From Austropuccinia psidii (taxonomy: Eukaryota; Basidiomycota; Pucciniomycetes; Pucciniales; Sphaerophragmiaceae): a DNA stretch of 64,000 nt. The position numbers were made by a program, and so were the translations under genes. The notes beneath the pieces are model-generated. The model was not told the DNA's origin. It was given only the letters and a program-made list of their open reading frames with translations, and searched no databases. Positions 45,721 through 59,024 of this stretch are shown piece by piece. Location: contig JALGQZ010000008.1 in NCBI GenBank assembly GCA_023105745.1, positions 21,885,866 through 21,949,865 of the forward strand, given 5' to 3'. The stretch's first letter is position 1; each line of letters opens with the position of its first letter.

Positions 45721-48700
45721 TACGTCCTCCAAATGGCAATTGAACAATTTTAATATTCCTTTTTGATAGCTGTTCTCATTTTTTTCCCTTGGATTTTATC
45801 ATTTCTAAACCTTGCCCTATCCCCCCATTACTGATAATTGGGAATTCAATTCTCATACACAAGCCCTGGGGGGGAAGATAAATTAAAGAAGGAGAGAGGG
45901 CTATATTTGTCCAATCTTCCATCCATTTCATAAAAACCCCATTACTTTAGACAATGATCAAGATTGAATTTTTTTATGTACAATTTTTTCCACTTATTAC
46001 CCTGATCAGTCTTATTCATTTCTTAAATACCCCTAAATCAGTCCCTTTTATCAAAAATATGATACTTTTGTACTTAAAAGAAGTTATATCCCAAACATGA
46101 AAAACAAATGATACAAAAAATGGCTATTTGGGACTAAAATTATCCCACCAAAAAGAATTTCAAAAATTATGGGATTCTGGTTTTCAATACCAAAAGTGAA
46201 CTTTTCATTTTAGGAAAAAATCAAGTTAATTCATAAGTGGTGGATTTTCAATTAATTTTTGAAATAATTTTTCCATTTTTCAAAATTGGCCAATTAGGAG
46301 GAATTCCAAAAAAGAAATATGAAAAATAATTGGGGATCTTAATATCCCCAAAATTAAAAATATGGAAAAAAAATTAAAAATTCCCCAAAACTTGTCTGGA
46401 GAAATGTTTTTCAAAAAACAGGGTCACTTATGTGCTTTTTTCATGAATTTGTAAAGACGAATAAGGGCTGAAATTGTTTTATAAGAACCTAAAAAATATT
46501 ATTAAAGAATAATTTTTGGTATCAATATTAGTATTGATAGTGACCCAAAAGTATATTATTTATATTTATAAGGCCTAATTGTGAAGGTGATCTATCTTTA
46601 GATAAAATTAAAAATATTCCATCCTATAAATGGAAAATAAACCCTTATATATTCTACATTACTTATATAACCCTTTTAATTATTACTATATATATCTTTT
46701 TTGACAAACTATGAAAGAATTCTGAGTAAGCTTCCTGAATTTGAAAGCCACAAAATCATAAAGATTAATCCCTGATCTTATCAAAAGGATTCTTTCAAGA
46801 ATACTCATATGGGAAGATAAATTACTTGAGTACAGGCAGTTATTTGAAAACTAGGAATTAAAAAACAAATCCTCCAATTAATTCCCCCTAAGGTACTTCT
46901 TATTACTTAGAAAAAAGTAATGATAATATCCTACAAGAATCTGTTGATGATAAGACCTGAGCTCACTTAGTTAAAAAAATTTCTTCAGTGAGGAATTTAA
47001 ATTTTGAATAAAAATGTTTAAAAGATCTGAATATTATGCTTATAGTTGAATTGATAATGATTCTAACACTTTAACAATGACTTTCATTATTTTTTTAGTA
47101 TTATAGCCACTCAAGCTAATAAGAAATCTTTATTTCAATATAAAATAGATATAGTAATAATACTTCATTAGAAATAAAATAAATTTGATAAATATAATAT
47201 ATATAATAAGCTCAGAAATAAGGATATTACTAATAATTATTAGGAATAATGAGACTTATTATTTATTACAAATATGAAGATAATAAGAATTTTAGTAATT
47301 TATTGATGAGAAAAATTTATTTATTCCAATCTCAAAAGATCTTTTACATCTATCATTATATATATTCATATATTTGAATATACCATATCATATAAAGCAT
47401 TTGTATTCTGCAAATTTTGGCTTTTTTTGAGGAACGTTTTGTTTTAATATCATCCTTCTTGGGGGAAAAAAGTAAAAATTCTGATTAACCCCCCCCCCCT
47501 CAAAAAAGACAAATATATTAAAAATTAGAGTTTGAAACATTGAGAATACTTTTTTATATTATAGAAAATTTGAATCACTATTTGCAAGAATTATGAGGCC
47601 ATTAAAGATTCAAATTTGTCAAAGGATTATATTAACATGTTAATGTTTTTAAATAATCTATAATATTCCTTTCTTCTCATAAAAAATCCTATCTTCATCA
47701 TATAAACCCCTTTTTCAATGATTTATTTGACTTTTATTAGGATTTTGAAAAAAATACTCAATTTTTTTGAATGAGAAAAGGGTTTTCAATTTTCTTCTGG
47801 ATTTATCTAAATATTCTTAAATTAATTTTCATCAAATAGATTAAATATATATGATCCACAAATAATTCACATAAGTGAATAAGTTTTTTTACCTATGAGG
47901 TAATTTGTAATCTTAATTTAAGAGTTGGTGAAATGATGAATTTTACACTATAAGTTTTTTTTTGGTTTTTCTTGGATGTTATGATTACTTTGGTATGTAT
48001 AATAAAAAAGCTTAAATCAATTTTTGAAAATCTTTATTAGAATAAATAAGTGGACTAAGAAAACTTTACTTATGAAGAAAACTTGACTATTCAGTGGTTA
48101 TTTTAACTTCAAAATTTAATAAACTTAGATTAGATCCGAGGTTTAGCTTATCATAAATAATAAGCTTCAAATAAAAGTCAAGAAATAATAAATAACTCAA
48201 ATTTTCCATAAAACCTTAATTAAGAGGGGCCAAATCAAAAAGCCACTCTATTCAGATATAAAAAGGTGGTTAACTTGAAACCTTTTTCCAAAATTCCTTT
48301 GTCCCCTTTTGTCTCTGTCATTTTTCCCCTTATTTCTTCATTTAAAGTCATAATATGGTAATTTTTGATTTCATGGACTAGGGTGGCTAGATTACCAGAC
48401 GTGCTTCCTCCTCAAATCCCTTTTTGGCATGCCAATCCCTAGTGGGTTCCACAGAATTCTAATTTATCTTAAAAGGTAAATTGAGTACTTTTTTCTCTCT
48501 TCAGAATTAGAAAGATAAATTTAGAAAATAAAAAGTGATAATATCAGTGGGTAAAAAGCTCTAATAAGTAACGAAAACAAGAAAATGAAATGATGGAATT
48601 ATTGAGATAAGGAAAACAAGAGTCTTTAAGACTTCCATATGATATGGAGCCCATACTGAAGTAAATTTCTCTGAACTTATTTGAGAGGTTCTAAAATATT

Positions 48701-51700
48701 AAATTGGGTAATTTGGTCCTTTTTTTTCTTCATAAAATAAGTTAAGATCAAAAATTGAGTTTTTAAATGCATATTGATGAGGAAAAATATTGATATGATC
48801 TTGTGTTAAAACACCATCTTAGAAAATTTATGAATAAAGTAGAGAAGCAAAGAGTATTACCCATATATCTTCATATTTAACTTAGTTCTTTTTGGATGTC
48901 CTCTGTTGAAAAGGGGCTCTTGATTCAGATATGGCTTTATTTGACTGAGAATCTTGAGATTTTGTTTGGAAAAATTTGGTTTCAATAATCTGTTTCAACC
49001 ACTGAGATATACTCAAAAAAAAGCCTTTCACACGAGCCACATGAGGTAAAATATTGAATATTCTCACAGAAATCCTCTTGATTGGAAAAAATAATGGTCA
49101 TCTGGAATTTCAAGCCAATAATACAGTTAATTTTCCTTGAATAAACTTCATTTGAAATTATATCTAGAAAAAATGACAAAATAAAGGAGTGAGATCTCAA
49201 CTAACAATTAGAAATTTTACCAAATGTGTCATTTGGATATAATAATTTTTTATTCTTGGAATAATTAGTTTGGTTCCAACATAAAGAAAGGACTAAGATA
49301 ATCAAACTATTTTTTTAGTTTATCATTGAGAGATGAACCAATTTTTCCATAATATGGATGTAAAAAAATCTATAATATAGATCTTAGCTTGAAACACTTG
49401 GGAAAATTTATCTATAAATTCCAAAAAAATGTCTTTGAATGATTTGAATCATTTTAAGACATAAATATTTATTATTGAGGAGTACGTTTGTGAAAGGTCT
49501 TTCCATATATATTAAATCTTTGTAGAGCTTTATTTAAGCTGTCAAATATCATCAAAAATTTGTTTAAAAATAATTTCAAATTAGTCAATAGTTTTGAGCT
49601 TACAATAATTTTGAAAAATAGCTATTTCATATCAGGATATTGATGGATTGTTTGTGGAATGAAGTTTTTACATCGAAATACATTAATTGAAGCCCTATTC
49701 ATGTTATTTAGAACCAAAACAGAGATTCCTGAGTGAATAGAATTGTTTTTCACTATATTTTGAGAAGCCATGTTTCAATTTGATTTCTTCTTCTGATTGA
49801 CTGAGATTATATGACCAGAAATCTGTTTTTGGGCATTAATTAACAAAAATTTTATTAATTTAAAAAAAATCAGAAAGAATGGGATGAGAAACACAATCTC
49901 TAGTTGTTGAAATAAATTCATGGAGGAAAAGCTTAAAGCCTTGATGCTTGAGCTATTTTCATTAGAAGTATCTGGAATAAAAACAATTAAATTTAAAAGA
50001 TATAGTAGCTAATTATATGGAGAGAATTACTTGAAATTTTATCGTGGTAGAGGGGGAATTAGTCACCCAAGCACATTTATTTTTGAATAAGACTTTCTTT
50101 CTCGTTAAGAGCTCCTTGACTTCTTGATATAGGCTTTGAGAAGTATTTTTTTCACAATTTAGGCCGAGAATATCAAAAAGGGCTCAAGATGATTTCCTTT
50201 TAATAGTAATACTTCATAAATATAGTTTACAGAAATTTCAGTCTATATGTCTTTTTGGAATTCTATTCCCTGAGATTTTGGAAGTTTTGAAGCCAAATTA
50301 AATTAATTATTAGCATTAATAAATGGTAACTCTGAATTTAAAATACAATTTTGAACTGGACGTTCATATGGTTATTTCACTAGTTCTGTCTGATAATCTT
50401 GAGAATAATGGTTTTTGTTGACTGGGAAGTTTTTTTAATGAAAAATGAATTCCATGAATATCATCTCATTCAGCTCTTGAGTTTTCTAGACAGAAAATTC
50501 TTTGAAGTATGAAAATGAAGAACTTGAGCTGGAGTGAGTTTTTGTATATGGGATTTTAAGCTGATGAATTTTCAAGTAGGAAAAATTATATTTAATGTCT
50601 CTTACTGAGAGACATCTTTGAAGCAGCTTTCTTTTATTATTTCAATACATGAGTGAGGTATTCCATCTTATTATGTAGGGAGATCTTTTTGCGACCATCC
50701 TTTATGCGGGTGAAAAGGAAATTAAGCCAAGAATCTGTGGGAGAATCTATAAAATAGGTGCATTTTTAATTATGTTGATTGAATGAATTTTTTTTGTTGA
50801 GGATAGACCTTTATATACCTTACCATTGAGAACCATGGTTTGATGAATGTATTTACCACTCCTCACTCACTGGAATTCTTAAAAATGAATATATCTGAGA
50901 AATAAGTCAAGCCTATCATTTCCTGTCTATTCAAGGGTTGGTGAAGGTATACACTTCGGTTTCTTTCAAAAAGTTTCCTTGATAAAATTGCTGCAAATAT
51001 ATTGAAAATGAAATATGAAGAATTAAAAAAAATATTTTAATAAAAATAATAAGTGAAAAGTTTTACCAAAAACGGTTTTAGTAAAACAAATGCAATAGAG
51101 AGTAAAAATAGATAAAAAATAATGAAAAAGTAAAAATAAGAAAACTGAAGGATTCAGAATATCCAATTTTGAAAGAAGAGAATGGAAATATTTGAACTTT
51201 TAAGAAAGAAATATGCTTATTAAATTCAACAATGAAACCTTATTTAAACTGAAACTTTCCACCCTGGACTTCTTGAAAGATGAAATACATTCAAGGAATA
51301 CCATATTGTACCTTACAGCTATCTCATTGTGGACAAAGGGCCTGAAACATTTACCACCTGTATGTAAAATACAAGCCTAACCTTAAAAAAAAAATAAAAA
51401 CTAAAAATTAACCAAAACCATTAAATTTAAGCTATATATGGTGTAGTTTTAGGCTAATTTAGCTTTATTAAGTTTCAAGTAAAATTAAGAGATTCTTACA
51501 AAGTCTCATTTGTCCTCTGGGGGCCAAAAAATGGATTTCTGGGCTAAATGCCCTATATTACACCGCTAGGTGATAATGGGTGTATAATTAAATTGATCCA
51601 TGATGATTAAATATTGAATTATTAAAAAAATAATTCATATATCATTCATATTTGAATAAATTTCATTTTTATTATAACTCATTTTATGGAAAAATGACTT

Positions 51701-53715
51701 TGGTTGGAAATTTTTTTGAGTTGTTTATGAATGTACAATATGCCTCAGGGCTCACAGATGCAATTGAAATGAAAAAAAGAGGATTAAAATATTCAAGGAA
51801 TAATTCCTTTTTGTTTCCTTAGTGATATCCCTGTTAATAAAAAATCCTTCTTGGCTTTTGATGTGACCCAGAGGGCCCAAATCATTTTCCTACTGTTGGG
51901 TCCTCCTTTGGCCATTTGATGCACCTTGAATGTGATTATTTTGAATAATACCTAAAACACTCAATCAAGGATAAATTTACTTTCTATCTTTGGATTTTAC
52001 CTAAACAGAGGTACCATATTCAGTTCTTTTGAATAAAAAGAACAAACTTTAAAATATTATTAATTGATTTTCAAAAGGGTTAATCAATTAATAACCCACA
52101 ACAATAATATTTTTTAAAGCCCTTATATCTCAGTTGTTAGTGATTTAGCGTTGAATATTAATATCATATAATATATTGTTCTTCTGTAGAATGAAAGAAT
52201 ATTTCTGTGTTTTTAATATAAAGTATTAGCTTAGTTTAAAATAAAAAAAAGAGATTTAAAGCTAAAGTTTTTAACATATTCAATTTGTTGTTAGGTTCAA
52301 TTTTTAACAAAATATATGGGTTCAATAAGGAGGTAAAATACAAAATTCTTATGTTTGAGTTGATTAAAACTTAAATGAAGGTTCATGGGACCTAGGTGCA
52401 CTACCCCAAATCCCAAAGCGAGTATGTTAAGGATTTTTCTATCAAATTTTATATCCAGTTTTCATTTTCTTTCCGTAAAATTTAGTTTAAATTTTGCAAA
52501 ACGAAATTTTGAATGTTTAGCAAAAATGCGTACTAAAGCACGCAGGGTCAGAGCCATGTCTAAAGTGAATATCTTTAGGAGTTTTCAGCATAAAAGGAGC
52601 CATATAGTGAGAGAAAACATAATTTAAAGCTGATTGAAAGGCTTATAAGATAAAATTGCATATTAAAAAGACTTTGAAAACTAAAAGATAAATAGGAAGA
52701 TTAAATTTAGGTTTTTTATAGTGAGATAAAAAGTAAAATTTCAATATTATTAGTGTAATTAAAATATAGGATATAGGGTATTGGAATTCCATTATAAATT
52801 CTGGAAGTTTTTCAGCTTTTCATATGAATTCTTGGTGTTTTTGGAAATGATCATTCAAGCTCCATGCACCCTTTTCAATACTAAGTTAGCTTCATTACTA
52901 CAGGCTTTGAATTCATCATGGGATAGATATTTAATCAAGCTAAATTATTAAAAAAGTGTTTCTCTTACAAAAGATAGTGAATTAAAAGAGAAACAAAAAT
53001 TAATTGTGTAGATTTTTAGCTTAGTGGGAGATAATTATTCATGGAAATCAAGAATATACAGTTATAAGTGTGTCTATGACCGTATTGAATTCAATCTGAA
53101 TTTTTCACTTGATAGTTACAAAACGAACCCCTTAAAGGCTATAAATACTTCATTTTTTCATTCTCAAAACCCATATTTCAGGCTTGAAACATAATTTAGG
53201 TTCTTTTTCATATTTAATTACTCACTATTATGTTTTTAAATATTATAGTAATATTTTGGATTTAGTAAAAGGAATATCTGTTAAAATATAAGTCTTTATT
53301 ATAGTGATATGATGCTTGGTAAAGGCCTCTATTAGAAAGCTTACCTTATATTATATTAATAATATATATTGGGGAAAGCTTCTTTATTTAATATTATATT
53401 ATTATTTTAAAAGTCTCATAAACTTTTAATTAAGTAATAGTTAACAGTATCTTACAATAAATTCTAACTACACACCATAATTTTATTAAGGAAGCTCAAA
53501 ATTATTTTTATTATTATTGTGAAGAGTATAGAAACAGATTCTATGAGATAGTAAATTAATTATATCCTTATTATCAATATATCAGCAGTTCTAATTTTCT
53601 TCAAGGATGAATCTTGGTTAAATGAGATTAACAGCAATGGTATCATAAATTATAATATTCAAAGAAATCCAAAATATTTGAAGTTAATATAAGGCTACTG
53701 TGCTCACTATAAAGA
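45721..53715. other. AT-rich gene-poor stretch
   Basis: About 8 kb with no recognisable gene, transposon protein motif or RNA gene. There is a run of nine or more C at 47490-47498 next to A-rich sequence. The longest open frames (under 85 codons) have no motifs. A few pieces are less AT-rich (48380-48470, 51270-51370, 51510-51590, 51840-51930) and may be relics too old to identify. Confidence 0.55.
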
Positions 53716-53721
53716 AAATTC

Positions 53722-53800
53722 TATCCCCACAAGCAGGGGTAGCAGGTCTTGAACAGGTATGACCTTCTTTGATCCTGAGTATAAATCCTGGCTCTAACCT
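53722..53800 (+). repeat. tRNA-like dispersed repeat, copy 1 (possible SINE)
   Basis: CTATCCCCACAAGCAGGGGT, then AGCAGGTCTTGAACAGGTAT and, about 25 bases on, TATAAATCCTGGCTCTAACC. Blocks and spacing recall the A box and B box of a tRNA gene, and the end resembles the T-arm and acceptor of a tRNA. A second copy lies on the other strand at 61541-61618. It is not a functional tRNA as far as I can fold it by eye. Confidence 0.4.
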
Positions 53801-56240
53801 TGAAATATTTGTGAAGATTATTTCAGCCGCAGTTTTTTTCATTCAGAATCTTACTAAATTAAAATAGAAGATTGTGTATTTACAATTACTTTTTGTTGTT
53901 TACTCATTCATTATATATACAAAATCAACGAACACAATCAATTATTCAATGAAAATTACTCTTAATAGGGGTTAAGAAATTCCTTTCACAGAGATATGAA
54001 AACCAATTTCGAAGGTATTAAATGTTCTTTTGTACTTGTAATGATTTATCCACTTTAAAGGTTCCCATTAACAAAAAATCTATTTATAGATTCATTTAAA
54101 GGAAAAGATTCAATATATAAAGAGAATGTAACCAAAAATTAAAAAAAAAACAATATGAGTAATATACCAGGGTTGGCTTTTTGCTACTTTAGAATAATTA
54201 AAATAGCTTTGAGGGGGGATGGTCAGATTTTTGAATACTTTTTTGATATATATATATTATGATTTCCATTATTTCCTACTCATATGCCATCTTTATTGAA
54301 AAAAAATAATTCCATAAGCTTTTGGAGATTTAAGATTACTCCTCAAATAACATAAATACAAATTATTATGCTTTTATTTAGCTGCTTTTACTATTGTCTT
54401 GATTATTAGAGATACTCACCAGAAAGGGATAACTTCTTATCTTTCAAATGAATTCTTACAGATTGATAAGCTTATTTACACATAATGAAAATTTTTATTA
54501 TTAAGGGTCTTTCCCAATTTCAACTCCCTTTCCTACTGAGTTATTCAACTCTTTAAAACAAAAACTGGTCCTTATAAATATTTTCTAAATTTTTTCTAAC
54601 TATTTAGTTATCTCAAGTAACGCTTTTCATTTCTCACAAGTATGTTTTTAACAAGAAATTATCTACACTCAAAGTTCAATAAAATTGAATTCAAGATTTA
54701 CAGTTCCATTATTTTGGTTTGACCTCATTCATCCTTCAAGTCAGGTATGTAAAACCAAAAATTTCAATTTCTTATTTCCATTTCTGTTAGTATTTAAAAT
54801 TATTTTAATTTTGAAACAAAACATTTAAAAAGTACGCAAATAATCCTCAAATTTTCTTCTAATTTAGAACAACACTAAAATTATCTTTTAAAATTTGAAA
54901 TTTCTTTTTAAATTTGATTTTTTTTAACTTTTTAGCTTTTTTGCTTCAAGAATTTGAAAAAGGTTTTCCTCTTTTAGATTATTTTTTTTTATTTTTTTTA
55001 TTTTTTTTTGGCATAAATACTCCAAATGAGTGTAAGAACCCTGAATTGAAGTTTATTGGTTTATTTTCTTGCAATAGTGTTAGCACAATCAGATATACAA
55101 ATAAACCTCAAATTGAAAAAATTAAAACAAGGTTCAAAATTTCAAAAATAAAAAAAAGTAACATTAATTTTTAAAAAGAAATTTAAAAGAAAAAAAATTG
55201 AATATGAGAAAACAAACATCAGTTCCTTCCAATTATTGAGCAAGAAGATAAATTAGACTTAGAAAATGAAAAAATAAATAAAAAATAACAAAAGGAGAAA
55301 AAAATCAAAAACAAACACAAGACAAAAAACTAAAACAGTGATATTAGCAAAACAAAGGAAAATTAAAGAAATTAAATACAAAAAGATACATAGAAAAATT
55401 AGTAATAATTAGTATGACTTGAGAATAATATTGATCAAATGTGAATATTGTGTAACCAGAAAAAAATTACAAAGAAAGAAACTAAAAAAGTGGAATATCA
55501 AACCACAAAAAATACAACAGAAGCATAATCAAGAATATTGGCTTGGTAACTGTCACATATTCTAAAATCCATTCATCTTAGTGTAATAAGTCCCTCTGGA
55601 TCAAGATATAATGAAGTTAAAATTGATTCAATATTTTATTAATATTTTTTTCCACATCTTAAAGATTTTGCACAAAATTGGAAAGCCAAGAGTATTATTG
55701 GTTTCATGGCTATTGATAGGAGTATGGAGGATGTTTCTGTCAAAATATTCAATTCATGTTTTGGAAAAGTAATTTAAGATTACCACCCTAATGGAACTCC
55801 CAGAAACTAAATAATTAATGAATTTATAATAATAATAAAATATTGAATATTCCACAAGCTAATTTGTCCTTTACTTTACTCCAAGAAGGTTCAAACCCAG
55901 CAAGTGGAGGTGGGTTGGACAAAGCTTTTAGCAAAATTTAATATAATTCAAATGTAATCTTCATAAAAACCTCAAAAGAAACTGAAAAAACCCACAAAAA
56001 GTTCTGTAGAGGTTTTTTTCTAAAATGTTTTCTAGTAAATTCTGTCAGCCTGTGACTCAAAACCAGAGCACAAGCATGACAGCCAAATACCATAAACCAA
56101 TGGTAAAGCCAAGATACCACCAAAACATGGAGCTGAGCCAAATGAGCTCCAAAGGTATCAAAAGAAAGAGGAAACTCATCTCTTTCCAAATATACAAGTC
56201 CCATCATCATAGGAGAAAGAATAACAAAGTTATTCCTGCT
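53801..56240. other. AT-rich stretch without a gene
   Basis: No gene seen. Bases 54880-55320 are nearly all A/T with long T and then A runs. A 29-base GC-richer piece at 55887-55915 (GGTTCAAACCCAGCAAGTGG) has a B-box-like word, but I could not tie it to the other tRNA-like repeats. Element D may begin anywhere between about 55860 and 56250. Confidence 0.5.
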
Positions 56241-56249
56241 CAAAGTTGT

Positions 56250-57459
56250 TGCTGAGCATAAACCTTAATTTTCACCTCTCATCTGAATTACAGAGTAAGT
56301 AGCTTAACCCCATCAAATGGGTATTAAAAATGAAGCTCTAAGTCAGGGCTATCCAATGGTACCAGCCAAACTGAGCTAGCACCAGTATTACAGAAGTTAT
56401 GGTCAAATTCAGGCCAAATAAGGGTGAATAAAATATTCACCTCTCATCTAACTTCTACAGTTTTAGTGTGAGTTACCTAAAGTGGGGTCTTTTTGAAAAT
56501 AGAACAATAAGGGCTATCTGATGGTGCCATTCATCTCCCCAAATCTCATCTAGAACAAAAGCTATAAGGAAAACAAGCCCAATACAGCTTTTTGCCTAAA
56601 ACATGCATATGTACAAAAATCTTGTACATGGCATAACTTTGCCATATTCAATGATAACCATATCAAATGAGGTACCATTGTGTAGATCACATACAGGGAA
56701 ACACACTGAACCAATTTTGAGGTTGATACCTCAAAAGCTGACAAAGGTATGGCTGTTTCAAGGTCAAAATCACACAGTTTGGCCAATACCACCTTACCAT
56801 GGGATAATATCCCATAACCATTATTATGAGGTGTCAAACAGACAAAGAATCTTGTTTTTACTTCAATACCTCATAGTTCATTCAATACTGGGGTCCCATA
56901 TAGGTTCTGTACAGCATTCTTTGCATCATACATGTCAGAATCAGGCTGTGTGGTCCCCAGATGAAAATTTTCACCCTGTATTGGTGAAAACTGCCCAGAT
57001 GTGGTTTCAAAACCACATCTGGCCCTATACATGTTATAAAGGCCTTTTGCAAACCACAAGCCTGTCCTTGAGAGTGAAAAATCTTCACTTCCTCTATGTG
57101 AAAAGTTCTAGCAGCCTTTTCACCCCATTTCAGTATAAAAGGAGGCCTTTTCACTGCCAGAAAAGGAATCCCCATCCTGCTCTTGAATTCCTACGTAGTA
57201 CAGCTGTCAAAAACAGTTATACTATTGGAAAATAATAAGGTTATACTATAACCTTTAGTATTGTAGACTTTATTATTGTAACCCAACAGGTAAAGCTGCA
57301 CCCAGGTCTTTCAACAGCACTTGCCACCACTAATAATCATTATTAAAGCCCTTTAAATTTATTAAAAACCCATTTTTTAACATCATTATCCGTTTCACAG
57401 TTATATTTTAGGTTGTAAATACTCTTTATTATCACCTCTTCATAGACTCAGCCTGAAAT
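56250..57459 (+). repeat. LTR of element D
   Basis: Identified by what follows (primer site at 57462), by a TATA box, and by ending TTCATAGACTCAGCCTGA, like the ends of A and C LTRs (CATAGACA...CTTACA). The final CA is not evident. Two imperfect repeats, at 56268 and 56433, share TTCACCTCTCATCT and, 90-100 bases later, GGGCTATCYRATGGT. A 210-codon open frame (56603-57235) crosses the TATA box and I do not consider it a gene. Confidence 0.6.
57134..57140 (+). promoter_or_regulatory. TATA box in the LTR of D
   Basis: TATAAAA followed by GGAGGCCTTTTCACTGCC. It is about 320 bases before the LTR end. The A LTR has TTAAAAGAGGCCTCCTC at the corresponding place. Confidence 0.6.
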
Positions 57460-57461
57460 TC

Positions 57462-57475
57462 TGGGGGCCTGGCGG
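57462..57475 (+). other. Primer-binding site of element D
   Basis: TGGGGGCCTGGCGG, identical to that of A over the first 12 bases. It is followed by a T-rich leader (TGTTTTTTAAACTTTTTTGG) similar to A. Confidence 0.6.
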
Positions 57476-58081
57476 TGTTTTTTAAACTTTTTTGGACCTT
57501 ATAAGTGAGTTTTTTCTCTTATTTTCTCTATTATGAAATTTTTTTTATCCTTTTTAGGAATAATTTTTTAATAAAAATATATATAGTATATATCTTATAT
57601 ATATTTTCACAGTGGTATATGTGATATAGCACCATTGTTTATCTTTTTTAATCATATTGTTGTGTGGTTGATTATAATTTAATCACCACAAGACCCTTAT
57701 TTTTGGCGTGTTTTAAATATAAAAACACTTTAAGCCATCAATAAATTCCTTTTTTTTAATTAAATAAGGACACCTCTTACTGTAAAACCAACAGCTGAGG
57801 CATGGTTGGGTGTATTTTTAATTCAATTACCCTCTTACATACCACTTTTTATGAGATTATACTTTCTAATTACAAGTTAATCTGTGAGATACTGGCATAC
57901 AAACAGTGTACCAGATATCTGTAAGCTGTATTTCTGACATGAAATTGTTGATTCACATACACTGTCATTATACAAGGGCATATTGTAGTAACATACAAGC
58001 CCAGAGGCCATTCTTAGACGTGAAAAACAGAATTTTAAGAAGTCTTAACTGACATTAAGCCCTCTTTTCCGGTTTGATTCA

Positions 58082-59024
58082 GTGGAAGAAAACTACATAC
58101 CACTTGAGACACAGTCACAGGCCAACACACCAGTGACACCCTCAGAACCAGAGGGCAGCAAGGGAAAAGGAAAGAGGCACAGTAAGTGCCTTATTACAGC
58201 AAAGAAGTGGACACCCATTGCCACTCAGAGGAATAGAAAACCACAAAGCTCTGCTTCAATACAAGACAAACCAACCTTAACAACTTTTATGGGGAAGATT
58301 ACCATAATTAACCCAGTTGTAACCTCTAAAGGTAAATTTCCTAAATTAGCAGACAACAAATTTGTACAAGGCACAGTCAAAAGTAAATACCCTAATAACA
58401 TAAAGTTTTTGACTGCTTGCAAACACTGATATGTCACCTGTACACCTCAGAAACCTTGGCTTTTCAAGGAGCCAACCAGAGGACAGAAAAGGCTTGTCCA
58501 GAACCAGAAGACCTGTAAGAGGACACCTTGGACACAGTGGTGGATGGCAAGACACTGAGGGAAATCATACCCACCCTGCAATTCACTTTCCAAATCAACA
58601 GGAACCTCAAACAAGAGGACTGGAAAGATATGGATCAAGTTCTTCAGCTCCACCAGCTCCTCAAAGATTTATTTTAATGAAGCATGAACAAAAAGAGGTT
58701 CAACCTGGCATCCCACTGGGCAGAACTTGGAGCAAGTTTCCAGAAGATATGTCTCAAAGAGATAGACTTCAGAGACCTTATGGTAATCACCAAAGGTTGG
58801 AATCCCACCAGGCAGTTCAGACTCCTGGAGGTGAGGGAAAACAGGATAAGGGAGAATCAAGCCACTATCCAAGCTATAGAAGAACAGCTGACCCAGACAG
58901 GGCATACTCAGATTCCTTCAGGCTCACAAGGAGAAGGCCAAATCAGCTCTCCAGTGGCTTCACACCATTCAGAAACCAACAGATCTTACTAAAATCTTCT
59001 ATTATATTACTAATTACTATATAA
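58082..59024 (+). pseudogene. Element D: start of gag with two overlapping reading frames
   Basis: An acceptor-like CTGACATTAAG...GTTTGATTCAG at 58049-58080 precedes the first coding part (58082-58429: IPLETQSQANTPVTPSEPEG, then basic KGKGKRHSK). From 58431 to about 58992 two frames are open on top of each other. One (58431-59024, 197 codons) is polar and Arg/Gln/Ser-rich. The other reads DTVVDGKTLREIIPTLQFTF and later SHWAELGASFQKICLKEIDF and RDLMVITKGW, ending at 58992; it has stops at 58534 and 58675. The second frame has the hydrophobic spacing of a folded helical protein. I do not recognise the function of either. Confidence 0.55.

Larger units (their letters stand above)
56250..59024 (+). 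mobile_element. Element D: truncated Ty3-type retrotransposon (LTR, leader and start of gag)
   Basis: Only the 5' end is present: LTR to about 57459, primer site, leader, and gag N-terminal region to about 59000, where recognisable coding ends in AT-rich DNA. It has no pol and no second LTR in the window. Its primer site and the intron acceptor before gag follow the A/C pattern, but sequence similarity to A and C is low, so it is a separate family. Left end is uncertain. Confidence 0.7.

Noticed and set aside
47490..47510. Run of C followed by A-rich sequence
   Set aside because: A single homopolymer in AT-rich DNA; no sign of telomeric, regulatory or repeat function.
48380..48470. tRNA-like spacing (GGTGGCTAGATTACC ... 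CTCAAATCCC)
   Set aside because: The arms do not pair into a cloverleaf by eye and no second copy was found, so I did not call a tRNA or SINE.
56603..57235. 210-codon open frame on the plus strand
   Set aside because: It lies wholly inside the LTR of element D, runs across the TATA box and has no domain pattern. Overlapping frames on the minus strand (56562-57175) are equally open.
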